Of a stretch of 64,000 nt of DNA, positions 35,749 through 45,417 are shown piece after piece. The DNA is from CG2-30-36-16 sp964372115 (lineage in GTDB: Bacteria > Bacteroidota > Ignavibacteria > Ignavibacteriales > Ignavibacteriaceae), in contig CAYJPN010000009.1 of the NCBI GenBank assembly GCA_964372115.1, forward strand, positions 62,001-126,000. The letters are read 5' to 3'. How positions within the stretch are numbered: the stretch's first letter is position 1; every line of letters starts with the position of its first letter. A program made the position numbers and the translations under genes. The notes beneath the pieces were generated by a model. The model was not told the origin of the DNA and did not search any database. It worked only from the letters and a program-made list of their open reading frames with translations.

Positions 35749-36447
35749 ATGCTCAGCAGAATTATAAACATATCGACAAATCCTGATTTTAAGCAGTCCC
35801 GCAAATCGCAGGGCTTTGGCAAATATTTTAGTGGTTCGGCGTCGCATAATACAGATATTCATGATTCTGTAACTCTTTCACCTGCTCTTTTATTTTTGAA
35901 TGAGATAAAATGGCATTTGAAAGACATCAATCAAACTCAAAGCGAAAAAATGATGCTGGTTTTCCTGGTTTTGGGGCTTGAGTTTAGCACTACCATAGAT
36001 TTGCTAAACCTAAATTACCTTGATAAACTTGAGTACGATGTGTTGAAAGAGCGGGAACTGAACGGCGATTTTACAAAAGCACTCGCCCGTTTTTCGGTAA
36101 AAATTAACCCGGTTAATTTTGAAGAGTTTGATGATATAGTGCTGTTTAAGGGATTCAAAAGTTTGTTTGACAGATTGTTTTTGCTCGATATGGACTGCGA
36201 ACTGAATGCCTCGGAGAGCAAAGTTATACATAACCTGCTCGATGGTATAAACGGAGAAATTCGTTATGAATTTGATTATATAAACAGCGGAATTTTAAGC
36301 TTTATTGAAAAATTAAAAGGAATAAATGTTCCTCGGTTTAAACTATTGGCCGATGGACATGGGAACTCAGTTACTTTATTAAAAATAAAAACATCAAATG
36401 CTGAAATACTTAAACCTGAACGAATTGTCGCAAAAAGAATATTCTGA
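35749..36447 (+). CDS. Unknown protein, possible late flagellar gene
   Basis: Not recognised. The 232-residue protein has no signal peptide or membrane segment. Residues 30-50 contain D-S-V-T-L-S-P-A-L, and most of the rest is predicted helical and rich in leucine, asparagine and aspartate. It follows a good match to a sigma-28 promoter and has GAGG 8 bases upstream of the start. Its end overlaps the kinase gene behind it by 50 bases, so the two are probably one transcript. A motility-linked regulatory role is inferred from promoter and position only. Confidence 0.6.
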   Translation: MLSRIINISTNPDFKQSRKSQGFGKYFSGSASHNTDIHDSVTLSPALLFLNEIKWHLKDINQTQSEKMMLVFLVLGLEFSTTIDLLNLNYLDKLEYDVLKERELNGDFTKALARFSVKINPVNFEEFDDIVLFKGFKSLFDRLFLLDMDCELNASESKVIHNLLDGINGEIRYEFDYINSGILSFIEKLKGINVPRFKLLADGHGNSVTLLKIKTSNAEILKPERIVAKRIF

Positions 36448-38254
36448 AGATGGTAATACCGGTGCCACGGAACTTACCGATGCCAGTCCGCTTGTGCTCG
36501 TTGACTCATCATGTAAAATTATATATGGCAATTTATCATTTAAAAATCAGTTCAAACTTGAAGAAGGCGACAACTTTGTTGCCTTAAAAACCGAACCGAA
36601 TATTGTTTACACGGTTCTAGCTTTTGCAAAAAGCGAATATGAAAATTTACGATTTGAAATAAATGTAAAATTATCGGGCGGCAATACTACTGAAGGAATC
36701 TACTTTGCTGATATTTCTCGCATAAGAGTAGATGGGCAGGAATATTTTTCATTATATTTTAACTCGCTTGAAGTAAACCATAAATTAGAAGACCAGGTAA
36801 ACAACCTCCACTTTGCGCTTGAGTACGGCAAAATACCTGTTATGATTTTAACCGACCGCGGCAACGTTAGTTATTGCTCAAAATCCTTTGAAAAAATTCT
36901 GGGGAAAAACATTGATGAGGTTTACAACATCGACGTTACCGAGGTTATGTCGGAGTATTTGTTGAAGGAAGACCTTGTTAAATTTAAAGAGGCTATTTTT
37001 GAAGTTCGAACCTGGTCGAAATCAATTACTTGTATGGAAGAATGGGGAACACCGAGTTACCGCGATCTTCAGCTGACACCGGTAAAACGGGAGAGCAGCG
37101 ATGGTGTAAACTTTATTTTAACAGCTTCCGATATAACTCATTATGTACTCAAAAATCTAATTATAAAAAAATCGGAAGAACGACTAAAATTACTTATCAA
37201 TAATATTTCCGATCACTTGCTCATCATAAAATACGAACGCGGCAGCTACCTTTTTGAAACCGCTAATGACAACTTTTGCCAAACATTTGATGTTGATCGG
37301 TTTGCGGCGCACTATAAAAACATTAGTTTGGTATTGAAGCCCAAACTATTTCAAAAACTAACGGATGTGTTTAACCAACTTGAGTCTAAACCTCAATTTT
37401 ATTTTGAATGCGAAACCGTAGAAAACGAATTAAGGCATTTTGGTGTTAAAGTTACATTTATTGATGACAAACCCGATAACGATCGTTATTATATTATAAG
37501 CTTTAAAGATATAACCGACCAGATTCTTTATCAGCGGCAATTAAAAAGAGCACTTGAAAAAGAGAATCATCTAAACCGGTTAAAGACAAGTTTTATAGAA
37601 AATATGTCTCATGAAATTCGCACTCCTTTTAATGCAATAATGGGTTACTCCGAAATTATTGATGAATGCCTTCACTCCGAAGATTATGAATCCATTCAGG
37701 AAATTTCTCATTCCGTTAAAGATGTGCTTCAAAGGATATTAAATTTGTTTAACAATATTGTGGATGTATCACAAGCGGAATCGCAAGACCTTGATATAAA
37801 GAAAAATGCAGTCGACTTGAAGAGCTTAATAAATATTGTATATAAAAAGAAACTTTCCGAAGCGGAGAAAAAACATATCCTTCTTAATCTCGAGTTTAAA
37901 AGCTCCGATTTGGAAATAGAAATTGATGAAGTAAAGTTTGAAAAAATATTATTTGCCCTTGTTGATAATGCAATAAAATACACCGACCGGGGAGGCGTAA
38001 CTATCAGCGCTAAAAAAGAGGAAGCGGAAATAAAAATAATTGTTTTGGATACAGGCAGCGGAATGGAAGCAAAAATAATTACACGACTGCTCGAACCGTT
38101 TGCTCAGGAAGAAGAAGGGTATACTAGGAATTTTCAGGGCGCAGGTCTCGGTTTAACGATTGCTTACAGATTTACAAAAGCGCTCGGCGGAAAATTTGAA
38201 ATTAACAGCGAGAAAGGAAAGGGGACAACGGTTACACTGAGTTTTCCCTGTTAG
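36398..38254 (+). CDS. PAS sensor histidine kinase (cytoplasmic)
   Basis: A 618-residue soluble kinase. There are about three PAS-like regions (about 25-120, 135-250, 265-385), a dimerisation domain with M-S-H405-E-I-R-T-P-F, and an ATP-binding domain with D-N-A-I-K-Y, D-T-G-S-G-M and G-L-G-L. No receiver is attached, so it must pass phosphate to a separate regulator, plausibly those at 34637 and 35032. The ATG at 36398 lies within the previous gene; TTG at 36425 is an alternative start. The segment Q-E-E-E-G-Y-T-R near the G2 box also occurs, slightly changed, in the two giant kinases in this window. Confidence 0.85.
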   Translation: MLKYLNLNELSQKEYSEDGNTGATELTDASPLVLVDSSCKIIYGNLSFKNQFKLEEGDNFVALKTEPNIVYTVLAFAKSEYENLRFEINVKLSGGNTTEGIYFADISRIRVDGQEYFSLYFNSLEVNHKLEDQVNNLHFALEYGKIPVMILTDRGNVSYCSKSFEKILGKNIDEVYNIDVTEVMSEYLLKEDLVKFKEAIFEVRTWSKSITCMEEWGTPSYRDLQLTPVKRESSDGVNFILTASDITHYVLKNLIIKKSEERLKLLINNISDHLLIIKYERGSYLFETANDNFCQTFDVDRFAAHYKNISLVLKPKLFQKLTDVFNQLESKPQFYFECETVENELRHFGVKVTFIDDKPDNDRYYIISFKDITDQILYQRQLKRALEKENHLNRLKTSFIENMSHEIRTPFNAIMGYSEIIDECLHSEDYESIQEISHSVKDVLQRILNLFNNIVDVSQAESQDLDIKKNAVDLKSLINIVYKKKLSEAEKKHILLNLEFKSSDLEIEIDEVKFEKILFALVDNAIKYTDRGGVTISAKKEEAEIKIIVLDTGSGMEAKIITRLLEPFAQEEEGYTRNFQGAGLGLTIAYRFTKALGGKFEINSEKGKGTTVTLSFPC

Positions 38255-38371
38255 AACCAAAAATTTTTTGAAAAAATAAAAATTTGTTTTGAAAAAATTG
38301 AATTTTTATTCTCCTGTGGGGTAACATTTTTAAAGTTTATTAGTCTAATAAGATGTAAGGAGCAAAAAATA

Positions 38372-38587
38372 ATGACAAAATTTTTACAAATAGAAAAATA
38401 CAACGGTACATGCCCACATTGCGGAACCGAACTTCAATCGGTTTGGAAATGTTTGGCAGCCATCGAAAAGTACTCACGTACCTTTTATTTCTGTTCAAAC
38501 TGCAGCAGGGCGATAAAGATAGAGCAAGGGATAAAAACTGCGCTGCGTAACAAATCCTTTTACCCCTCAATAACTCAAAGAGTTTAA
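38372..38587 (+). CDS. Small zinc-ribbon-like protein, unknown
   Basis: A 71-residue protein with two cysteine pairs, C-P-H-C near residues 14-17 and C-S-N-C near 41-44, spaced as in a treble-clef or zinc-ribbon fold. A strong AAGGAG ribosome-binding site is 9 bases upstream. It has its own 117-base A/T-rich upstream gap, so it is probably a separate transcript. The function is unknown. It converges on the giant kinase gene from the other strand. Confidence 0.6.
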   Translation: MTKFLQIEKYNGTCPHCGTELQSVWKCLAAIEKYSRTFYFCSNCSRAIKIEQGIKTALRNKSFYPSITQRV

Positions 38588-38620
38588 AAAAAGAGATTTT
38601 ATCTTTTTCGAATCCTATAT

Positions 38621-41600
38621 CTATCTGCTGAATATTACTCTAAAAGATGTTCCAACATTTTTTTTACTTTCCACTTTTATCACCGCATTGTTAATATCGC
38701 AATAACTTTTAACCAGAGCCAAACCGAGACCGTTGCCGTCGTAACTTCTTGAGTATCCCTGTTCTTCCTGTACGAAAGGTTTGAATATGTTTACTAAAAA
38801 TTCTTTACTCATTCCAATACCGGTGTCTTTTATCTCGACAACAATATCACCTTTCTTATTATTTGTTAGTCGTATACCGATACCACCGGTTTCAGTATAT
38901 TTTATTGCATTGTCAATCAAATTTGCAAAGATTTGAGTAACACTGTATTCATCACCAAGTATATTCGGTTCAACTATTTCGCAATGGTATGTTAACTTTA
39001 ATCCTCTTTGTTTGGCTAAAAGATGATGTTCTTGAGTAAGTTTCCGCAGCACTTCTTTATCGAGATTAATTTTAATAAAATCGGGTTTATAACTGCTCGT
39101 TTGTACTTCGGACATATTAAGTATCAAATCGATAGTTCTGATTATTCTTTTTGACGCTACCGCGATGCTGTTAAAACATTTTTTCGCATCTGCATCTATG
39201 TGCTCGGTTAAAATATCTTTTAGAAAATCGACATTACCAAGCATAATATTTATTGGGGTTCTAATTTCGTGCGAAATTTGAGCGAGAAATTCTGATTTCA
39301 GATTGTCGGATTTTTCAGCCTGCTCTTTTGCCACAACCAACTCATCTATCATTTTTTTGTTCTCTGTTATATCCTCTTTTACAGCAAGGTAATGAGTAAT
39401 TATTCCACTCTCATTTATAACCGGAGAAATAGAAGCGAACTCCCAGTAAAGTTCACCGTTTTTCTTTTTATTATGTAATTCACCACGCCACTCCTTACCG
39501 GAACTAATAGTAGCCCAGAGCGATTCGTATTCGTTTTTTGGTGTTTCCCCGGAGCTAAAAATTCTTGGGTTTTGTCCGATTACTTCTTCCGGTTTATACC
39601 CGGTAATTTCCAGCGATTTCGGGTTTACGTATTCAATCACCCCGTTTGTATCTGTAATAATTATTGCCGCCGGGCTTTGTGCAACAGCCCGGGAGAATTT
39701 AAGTAGATTCTCTTCTGCGGTTTTTCGCTCTGTTATATCTCTAACAACCGATACAATGTAGTCGCGGTCGAGCCGCACAATTTTTATATTTACCTCTACC
39801 GGAAAGGTTGTCCCATTTTTGCGCCGGTGAATACTTTCCCAAATTTTACTATTGGATATCTTTAGTTCTTCCACAATATTTTTGAATCCGGCATAATCAA
39901 TTATAGGGTCTACATCGTAAACGCTGAGCGTTAGAAATTCTTCCCGGCTATACCCAAGATCAAGACGACCTCTTTCATTTACATCAAGGTAACGCCCGGT
40001 TTCAGGATCGAGAACTTCGATTGCGTCGTTTGATTGATCGAGAAGAGTCGTAAATAAGATGAGTTCATCCGCTGCTTTTTTGCGGTCTGTTATATCTAAA
40101 ACTACAGTAAGGTCTGCTGGTTTACCGTCAAGAATAATAGCTTCGGCGGACAGAATGCCGACCCCGATTTCACCGGATTTTTTACGGAATCTAAATTCAA
40201 TATTGCGTAAATTGCCCTCCGAGCGAAATTGTTTATTAATATTAACAGCTTCTTCCTCATTTTCCCATAGTGGCAGCTCATTTCCACGATGACCGATTAA
40301 TTCATCGCGACTGTACCCGGTTAACTCCAAAAACGCGTTATTTACATCAACAAATAAATCATCCGAATCCTGGATTGACATTGCTGCTGCAGATGAATGA
40401 AACGCTTTGTTGAATTTTTCTTCCGATAATTTTAATGCTTCTTCCGCAAGTTTCCGTTCGGTTATATCGCGTGCAACAAGCAGAGCCGAAGTTAATGATA
40501 AAGGGGAAAGATTTGCTGTAAACCAAATAGTTTTATTTCCAATTTCCAGAGTATAATCCATATTAACGAGCTGTTGTGTTTCAATACATTGTTTAACTTT
40601 TGAAAGGAAAAAATCAGCCTGTTCTTTTGGAAAAACTTCGTGCAAAGTTTTTCCTTCTAACTCACTCGAAGGTCTGTAAAGCAAGTCCGGATTAGATGGC
40701 GCAATTTCAAGGTATCGTCCTTCAATATCCATACTAAAAATTACATCAACCATTGACGAAAATATTGCCCGCAATTTCGATTCTGATTTCTGTAATTCAA
40801 ATTCGGCTTTTTTACGGTCGGTTATGTCAACAACATATCCTCTCGTTTGAATAAGCTTTCCGGAGTCATCAAATTTTCCTATTGCGTTTATTATCGCGTT
40901 TATAGTTTCCCCATCTCTGTTAACAAAATCAACTTCATAATTTTCAACTTTACCGTTGGCTTTTACTCTTTTAATTAGCTCTTTTCGGTCATCGGGATTT
41001 TTGTAAAGACCAATAATATTAAAATTATCAGTGTGAGATTTTTTTTCAAAACCGAACAGATCCAAAAAAGTTTTGTTGCAGCTAAAAATTTCCCCTTCGA
41101 CGGAAACCACATAATCGGCGGAAATATCATTTTCAAAATATTCATGCAACTCGCTTCTGCTTTTTTGCAGTTCTTCATCAGCGCGTTTCCGCTCGGTTAT
41201 ATCGCTAATTATATGAACGGCGCCTTTTAAACCGCCATTATCATCAAACAAAGGATCAACAGTAACTTCATACCAACTATCACCAATAGTAAGAATCATT
41301 GTTTCTCTTTGCTTGCTAAATTCCATTCTTACATAAGGACACCCTTCGATGGGACATGTTGTGTTATGTACAATTTCATAACAATGTTTACCAACAATTT
41401 CATCTACGGTTTTTCCCAAAAGAGAGGCAGACGCTTTGTTAGCCTGAAGAATAATTCCATTCAGGTCGAGCAGAAAAACAGAATCTTTCATCCCGTCAAA
41501 AGTAGTTTGCCACTTTTTATTTGCTAATACTGCTTCTTCTTCTGCTTTTTTTAATTCTGTAACATCAAGAATAGAAACAACACTTTGTTTCGTGCCGGGT

Positions 41601-43231
41601 ATAATTCCGATATCGAGAAGAGAGCGTCTAACTTCTCCTTTTTTGTTTACAAGGTTTACCTCATATTTTTTTGGCGCAAGTAACGGATCTTTTTTCCTCA
41701 GATCACGGTTACGGAGCATAATTTGTAAACTCTCAGGCGCAACAAATTGAGTCCATCTTTGCCCTATAATTTCGGATGAGCTGTACCCGGTAATGGCAAG
41801 GCATTCCTGGTTTGCCATTACAATTGATGTATCCTCATCAACAATCATCGTTGCCGTACCGGTGGATTCAAATATTGCCTGATATTTTCCATGACTTTCA
41901 AGAAGAGCTTTTTCCGCCAGTTTACGTTCCGAAATATCTCTTGAAATGGCTAAAATATTTATCGGTTTACCTTCCTCGTTTCTAATGAATGAAACTGTAC
42001 CTTCCACACAAATTAATGTGCCGTCTTTCCGGTATTGTTCAGTTTCAATTACTCTGCTTCTTTCCGGTTCAGCTTTTCCTGAAAGTTCAAGTTCCATTTC
42101 TTCGATAAAAACTTTTTGAACTAACTGCCACGAATCGGGGGGGAGAATATTTTTTATACCCAATGCCGACAGTTCATCGGGTGTATAACCAAGCAGAGTT
42201 TTAACCGATGGACTTATGTAAACATATTTAAGATTCATATCAAATACAGCGATACTATCGGCAGTATTATCCGCAATTAAGCGGTAACGCTCTTCAGTTT
42301 CTGTTAATTGTTTTTTTGTAAGCTTTCGTTCGCTAATATTCTCTACACTCGACCAGATAAATCGTTCGTTATTTTTTTCCAGAACTAAACCCTGCAGGCG
42401 GACAGGCACAAGCCGACCGTCTTTGTGGAGATACTCTTTTTCATATGGGCCGTAGGTACCTGTTGTATCCAAACTCCTCAATTGAGCTCTTTCCTTTAAT
42501 TCAAATTTTTTCGGAGTTATATCCCAATAGGTAAGTTTTAATATTTCCTCTACTGTTCTACCTATCAATTTGGCAAAAGCGGGATTTACATCTACGAATG
42601 AGCCATCCATTCGGCAAAGCACTAAACCAATAGGCGAGGTGTTAAAAAGGAGGCGGTTGTACAGTTCGTTTTCTCGAAGAGCTTGCTCCGATTTTTTACG
42701 TTCTGTTATGTCGACTGAGAAACAGCCTATTGCGGAAACCTTTCCTTTCGAATCGAAAATCGGGAATTTTTCAGTCAGATAATAATGTGTTCCATCCGGT
42801 TCCTGATTTTGTTCTTCAAAAGTTACAGGTTTTTTTGTCTTTCTAACAATTCGGTCGTTCTTTTTATGTTGCGCGGCTGTTTTCTTTGGTATAAAAAGTT
42901 CGCGGGCGTTTCCAATAAGTTTTTCTTTTGGAAAGTTTAATAAGGTTTCCAATTTTTTATTCGCAAAAATAAACTTCCCATCGAGATCGAATGCATAAAT
43001 TAAAGCATAATTATTATCAATTAGGTTTTGAGTAAGAGATTCCGGAAGAGTAACATCAGTTTTATTTTTTTCTGGTTTTGTGGTGGCAGACGATTTTTTT
43101 GCCGCCGCGGATTTTAATTTTTTCGCGCTGCTTTTACCTGCTGCTTCAGAATCCTTTTTTTTCACCGGTTTCTTTTTGTTGTCTGCTGATGAGCTTGGTT
43201 TACCGGTTGTAGTTTTAATCTTTTTCTTCAT
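38621..43231 (-). CDS. Ten-PAS cytoplasmic sensor histidine kinase
   Basis: A 1536-residue kinase without membrane segments. Residues 1-60 are a lysine/alanine/serine-rich tail. Ten successive PAS domains follow (most ending in the D-I-T-E/D-R-K linker), then a dimerisation domain with I-S-H1321-E-I-R-T-P, and an ATP-binding domain with D-N-A-I-K-Y, D-T-G-I-G-M and G-L-G-L-A-L. There is no receiver. The fifth PAS has a C-P-I-E-G-C-P-Y insert that may bind a metal or sense redox. The last PAS and kinase core resemble those of the hybrid kinase at 56892. The 299 bases upstream (43232-43530) hold no gene. A weak promoter-like TTTGACA on the minus strand lies near 43280. Confidence 0.9.
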   Translation of the reverse strand: MKKKIKTTTGKPSSSADNKKKPVKKKDSEAAGKSSAKKLKSAAAKKSSATTKPEKNKTDVTLPESLTQNLIDNNYALIYAFDLDGKFIFANKKLETLLNFPKEKLIGNARELFIPKKTAAQHKKNDRIVRKTKKPVTFEEQNQEPDGTHYYLTEKFPIFDSKGKVSAIGCFSVDITERKKSEQALRENELYNRLLFNTSPIGLVLCRMDGSFVDVNPAFAKLIGRTVEEILKLTYWDITPKKFELKERAQLRSLDTTGTYGPYEKEYLHKDGRLVPVRLQGLVLEKNNERFIWSSVENISERKLTKKQLTETEERYRLIADNTADSIAVFDMNLKYVYISPSVKTLLGYTPDELSALGIKNILPPDSWQLVQKVFIEEMELELSGKAEPERSRVIETEQYRKDGTLICVEGTVSFIRNEEGKPINILAISRDISERKLAEKALLESHGKYQAIFESTGTATMIVDEDTSIVMANQECLAITGYSSSEIIGQRWTQFVAPESLQIMLRNRDLRKKDPLLAPKKYEVNLVNKKGEVRRSLLDIGIIPGTKQSVVSILDVTELKKAEEEAVLANKKWQTTFDGMKDSVFLLDLNGIILQANKASASLLGKTVDEIVGKHCYEIVHNTTCPIEGCPYVRMEFSKQRETMILTIGDSWYEVTVDPLFDDNGGLKGAVHIISDITERKRADEELQKSRSELHEYFENDISADYVVSVEGEIFSCNKTFLDLFGFEKKSHTDNFNIIGLYKNPDDRKELIKRVKANGKVENYEVDFVNRDGETINAIINAIGKFDDSGKLIQTRGYVVDITDRKKAEFELQKSESKLRAIFSSMVDVIFSMDIEGRYLEIAPSNPDLLYRPSSELEGKTLHEVFPKEQADFFLSKVKQCIETQQLVNMDYTLEIGNKTIWFTANLSPLSLTSALLVARDITERKLAEEALKLSEEKFNKAFHSSAAAMSIQDSDDLFVDVNNAFLELTGYSRDELIGHRGNELPLWENEEEAVNINKQFRSEGNLRNIEFRFRKKSGEIGVGILSAEAIILDGKPADLTVVLDITDRKKAADELILFTTLLDQSNDAIEVLDPETGRYLDVNERGRLDLGYSREEFLTLSVYDVDPIIDYAGFKNIVEELKISNSKIWESIHRRKNGTTFPVEVNIKIVRLDRDYIVSVVRDITERKTAEENLLKFSRAVAQSPAAIIITDTNGVIEYVNPKSLEITGYKPEEVIGQNPRIFSSGETPKNEYESLWATISSGKEWRGELHNKKKNGELYWEFASISPVINESGIITHYLAVKEDITENKKMIDELVVAKEQAEKSDNLKSEFLAQISHEIRTPINIMLGNVDFLKDILTEHIDADAKKCFNSIAVASKRIIRTIDLILNMSEVQTSSYKPDFIKINLDKEVLRKLTQEHHLLAKQRGLKLTYHCEIVEPNILGDEYSVTQIFANLIDNAIKYTETGGIGIRLTNNKKGDIVVEIKDTGIGMSKEFLVNIFKPFVQEEQGYSRSYDGNGLGLALVKSYCDINNAVIKVESKKNVGTSFRVIFSR

Positions 43232-43530
43232 ATATACTCCGAGGGCACGTCACACTACTATCCGAGATGTTTTGTCAAATTATTCAAATCCATAATCGAT
43301 TCATTCCCAAATTAAAAAAACAAACAATAATTATCACGCATAATTTGGGCAAGTTCTGATGTAAAAAAGGCAACTGTTTTTACTAAATGGAATTTAACTA
43401 AAAACAATTACAGTTATACAATTTTAAAAGCCTTATAAAAATTTATCGCATTTTTATTGTAGTCAATCCAAAGTCCTTAAAAACTACAATTAACCAAAAC
43501 AATTCCATATAATTTTTTCTTCATAAATAT

Positions 43531-45128
43531 TTAGTTATAATTTTTCCGGATTGTAAAATAGAAGGTTGTTCCACCTGGCTTTTGAAGCGATGCATTTTCC
43601 AAAATACTTTCCACCCATATTCTGCCTCCGTGTTTCTCTACAAATTCTTTACAGAGTAATAAACCAAGCCCAGTTCCGAGTTCGTTATTAGTTCCTTTTG
43701 AGCTCACTTTTTCGCCAAGAATAAATAATCTCTTTAACACATCTTCGCTCATTCCGATACCAGTATCTTTTACGAAATTTGAACCATTTGGTTTTCAATT
43801 ACTTCTGAGTTTACGGTTACTGTTCCTCCATTTCTTGTAAATTTAACAGCGTTCGATATCAAATTTCTAAAAACAGTACTAATCATTTTTTCATCAACAT
43901 ATGCGTCAAGTATTTTGTCGACGTTATTCTCTAAAGTAACACCTTTTTGAGATGCAATTTCTTTAATTGTATCAATATTTTGAGAAACAATTTTATGCAG
44001 GTTTTGTATTTGCAGTATAAAAATTATTGAATCGCGCTGCAGCATAGACCAGTCTAACAAATTATTCAATAATTTATATACATTAACTGCCGATAGATTT
44101 AACGATTTACTTAACTCAGCATATTCCCGCATCGTAAAATTTTCGCTTTCGTTTGCCATCATTTCGCTTAGGTTTAATAAGCCCATAAACGGGCTTCGCA
44201 AATCGTGCGCTATAATTGAGAAAAATTTATCTTTTTCCGAGTTTAATTTTTCAAGTTTTTCTTTTGTTTCCGAGAGTTCGTCAATAAGTCCGTTTTTCTG
44301 CTGCAGGTTATCTTCAATTATTTTATTGGATGACAATAATTCGTTATTAAGTGTCGCGAGCTCTGTTTCGTAAATATCCCTTTTAGTAATATAGAGTACG
44401 AACCGATTCCTTGCTATCGTTAAACTGATCAATCCGATTACCCAGAGAACGCCATACCCGATAATTACTTGGATTAATTGAGAAATCATCGAATCCTGAT
44501 AATGTTTCCATGGAACCGATGAACTTATCCCTCCCCTTACTTCACCAAGTTTATAACCTTGCGCCGCGTGACATTTTAAACAACCTTTTTCAGTAATAAG
44601 AGCGCCCATGTAACGGAAGTATTTTTTGTTTTTGATTGTATCAATTCCGAAATATTCTTTTGCACCCTTTTCGAATTTATTTAGGGCAATTTTTTCCCAT
44701 TCATCCGGGGCATTATTTTTTCGAATAGGCGTTAGACTTGTTATGTGTCCCAATATTCCGAATTGTTCTTTTGAGAGTTCGTGAATTTGCCGGGTCATAT
44801 AAGCGGGGTTCATTAACGTAAGCTCTCTTTTGGAAGGAGTATATATATCCCTTTCCTCAATATTTGTAAGATACGGGTTTGGCAGGGTTTCTTTTGTAAC
44901 AGGAACATAAACTCCACCGTGCGTTGTTGCCCACAGCCTAAACATTACATCTTTTTCAAACCCTTTGTATGCCTCTCCTTTTGCAAGAGTAAAAGTTTCG
45001 GTATAAATTGTTTTATACGACCAGCCAATAATTCCCAATACAATAATTGTCCAGCTTGCATATAAAATATAGAAGGAAATTTTTATCGGGTATTTCCCGT
45101 CATTAATTTTTGTGTTTAATAAATTCAT
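43531..45128 (-). pseudogene. Membrane histidine kinase with haem-binding sensor domain, broken by one frameshift
   Basis: Two reading frames make one kinase. Residues 1-452 (43770-45128) have an N-terminal membrane helix, a periplasmic domain of the DUF3365/Tll0287 type with a C-L-K-C-H haem c site, a second membrane helix, a coiled coil and the dimerisation motif A-H-D-L-R-S-P-F. It stops inside the ATP-binding domain. The remaining frame continues with D-T-G-I-G-M-S-E-D and ends with G-L-G-L-L-L. Removal of a single base near 43773 accounts for the break: restoring one base after T-C gives the expected V-K-D-T-G. It is either a recent mutation or a sequencing error. The family senses redox state or ligands. 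Confidence 0.8.
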
Positions 45129-45157
45129 CTTTTCATCTCTTCATCTCTTCATCTCAT
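45124..45157 (-). repeat. Octanucleotide repeat forming coupled mini-ORFs at a kinase start
   Basis: On the minus strand the unit GAGATGAA occurs three times, then once as AAGATGAA, ending at the kinase ATG (45128). ATGs lie at 45157, 45152, 45144, 45136 and 45128. Each of the first four is followed by only one or two sense codons and a TGA that overlaps the next ATG (ATGA). The 8-base unit shifts the frame with every copy gained or lost. Confidence 0.6.
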
Positions 45158-45417
45158 TCGGCTTTCAAAACATTAAAGAATCATCCTTATATCTCCCCCG
45201 TTAATGTTTTAAGCTGTTTGCGAATATCGGTTTTATTCCTGGCGGTAATATGTAATAAGGTTCAACAGATATTCTGCTTTTTATAGTGTTTAACTATACA
45301 CAATTATATTATCGAAAAAAAATAGAGACAATAAATATCAGAGGCAATAAAAGGGTGGAAACGGTAACCCCGGAGATGCGCCGGTAAAATCGTTTAATGA
45401 AGCAAAGGGCAATGTTT

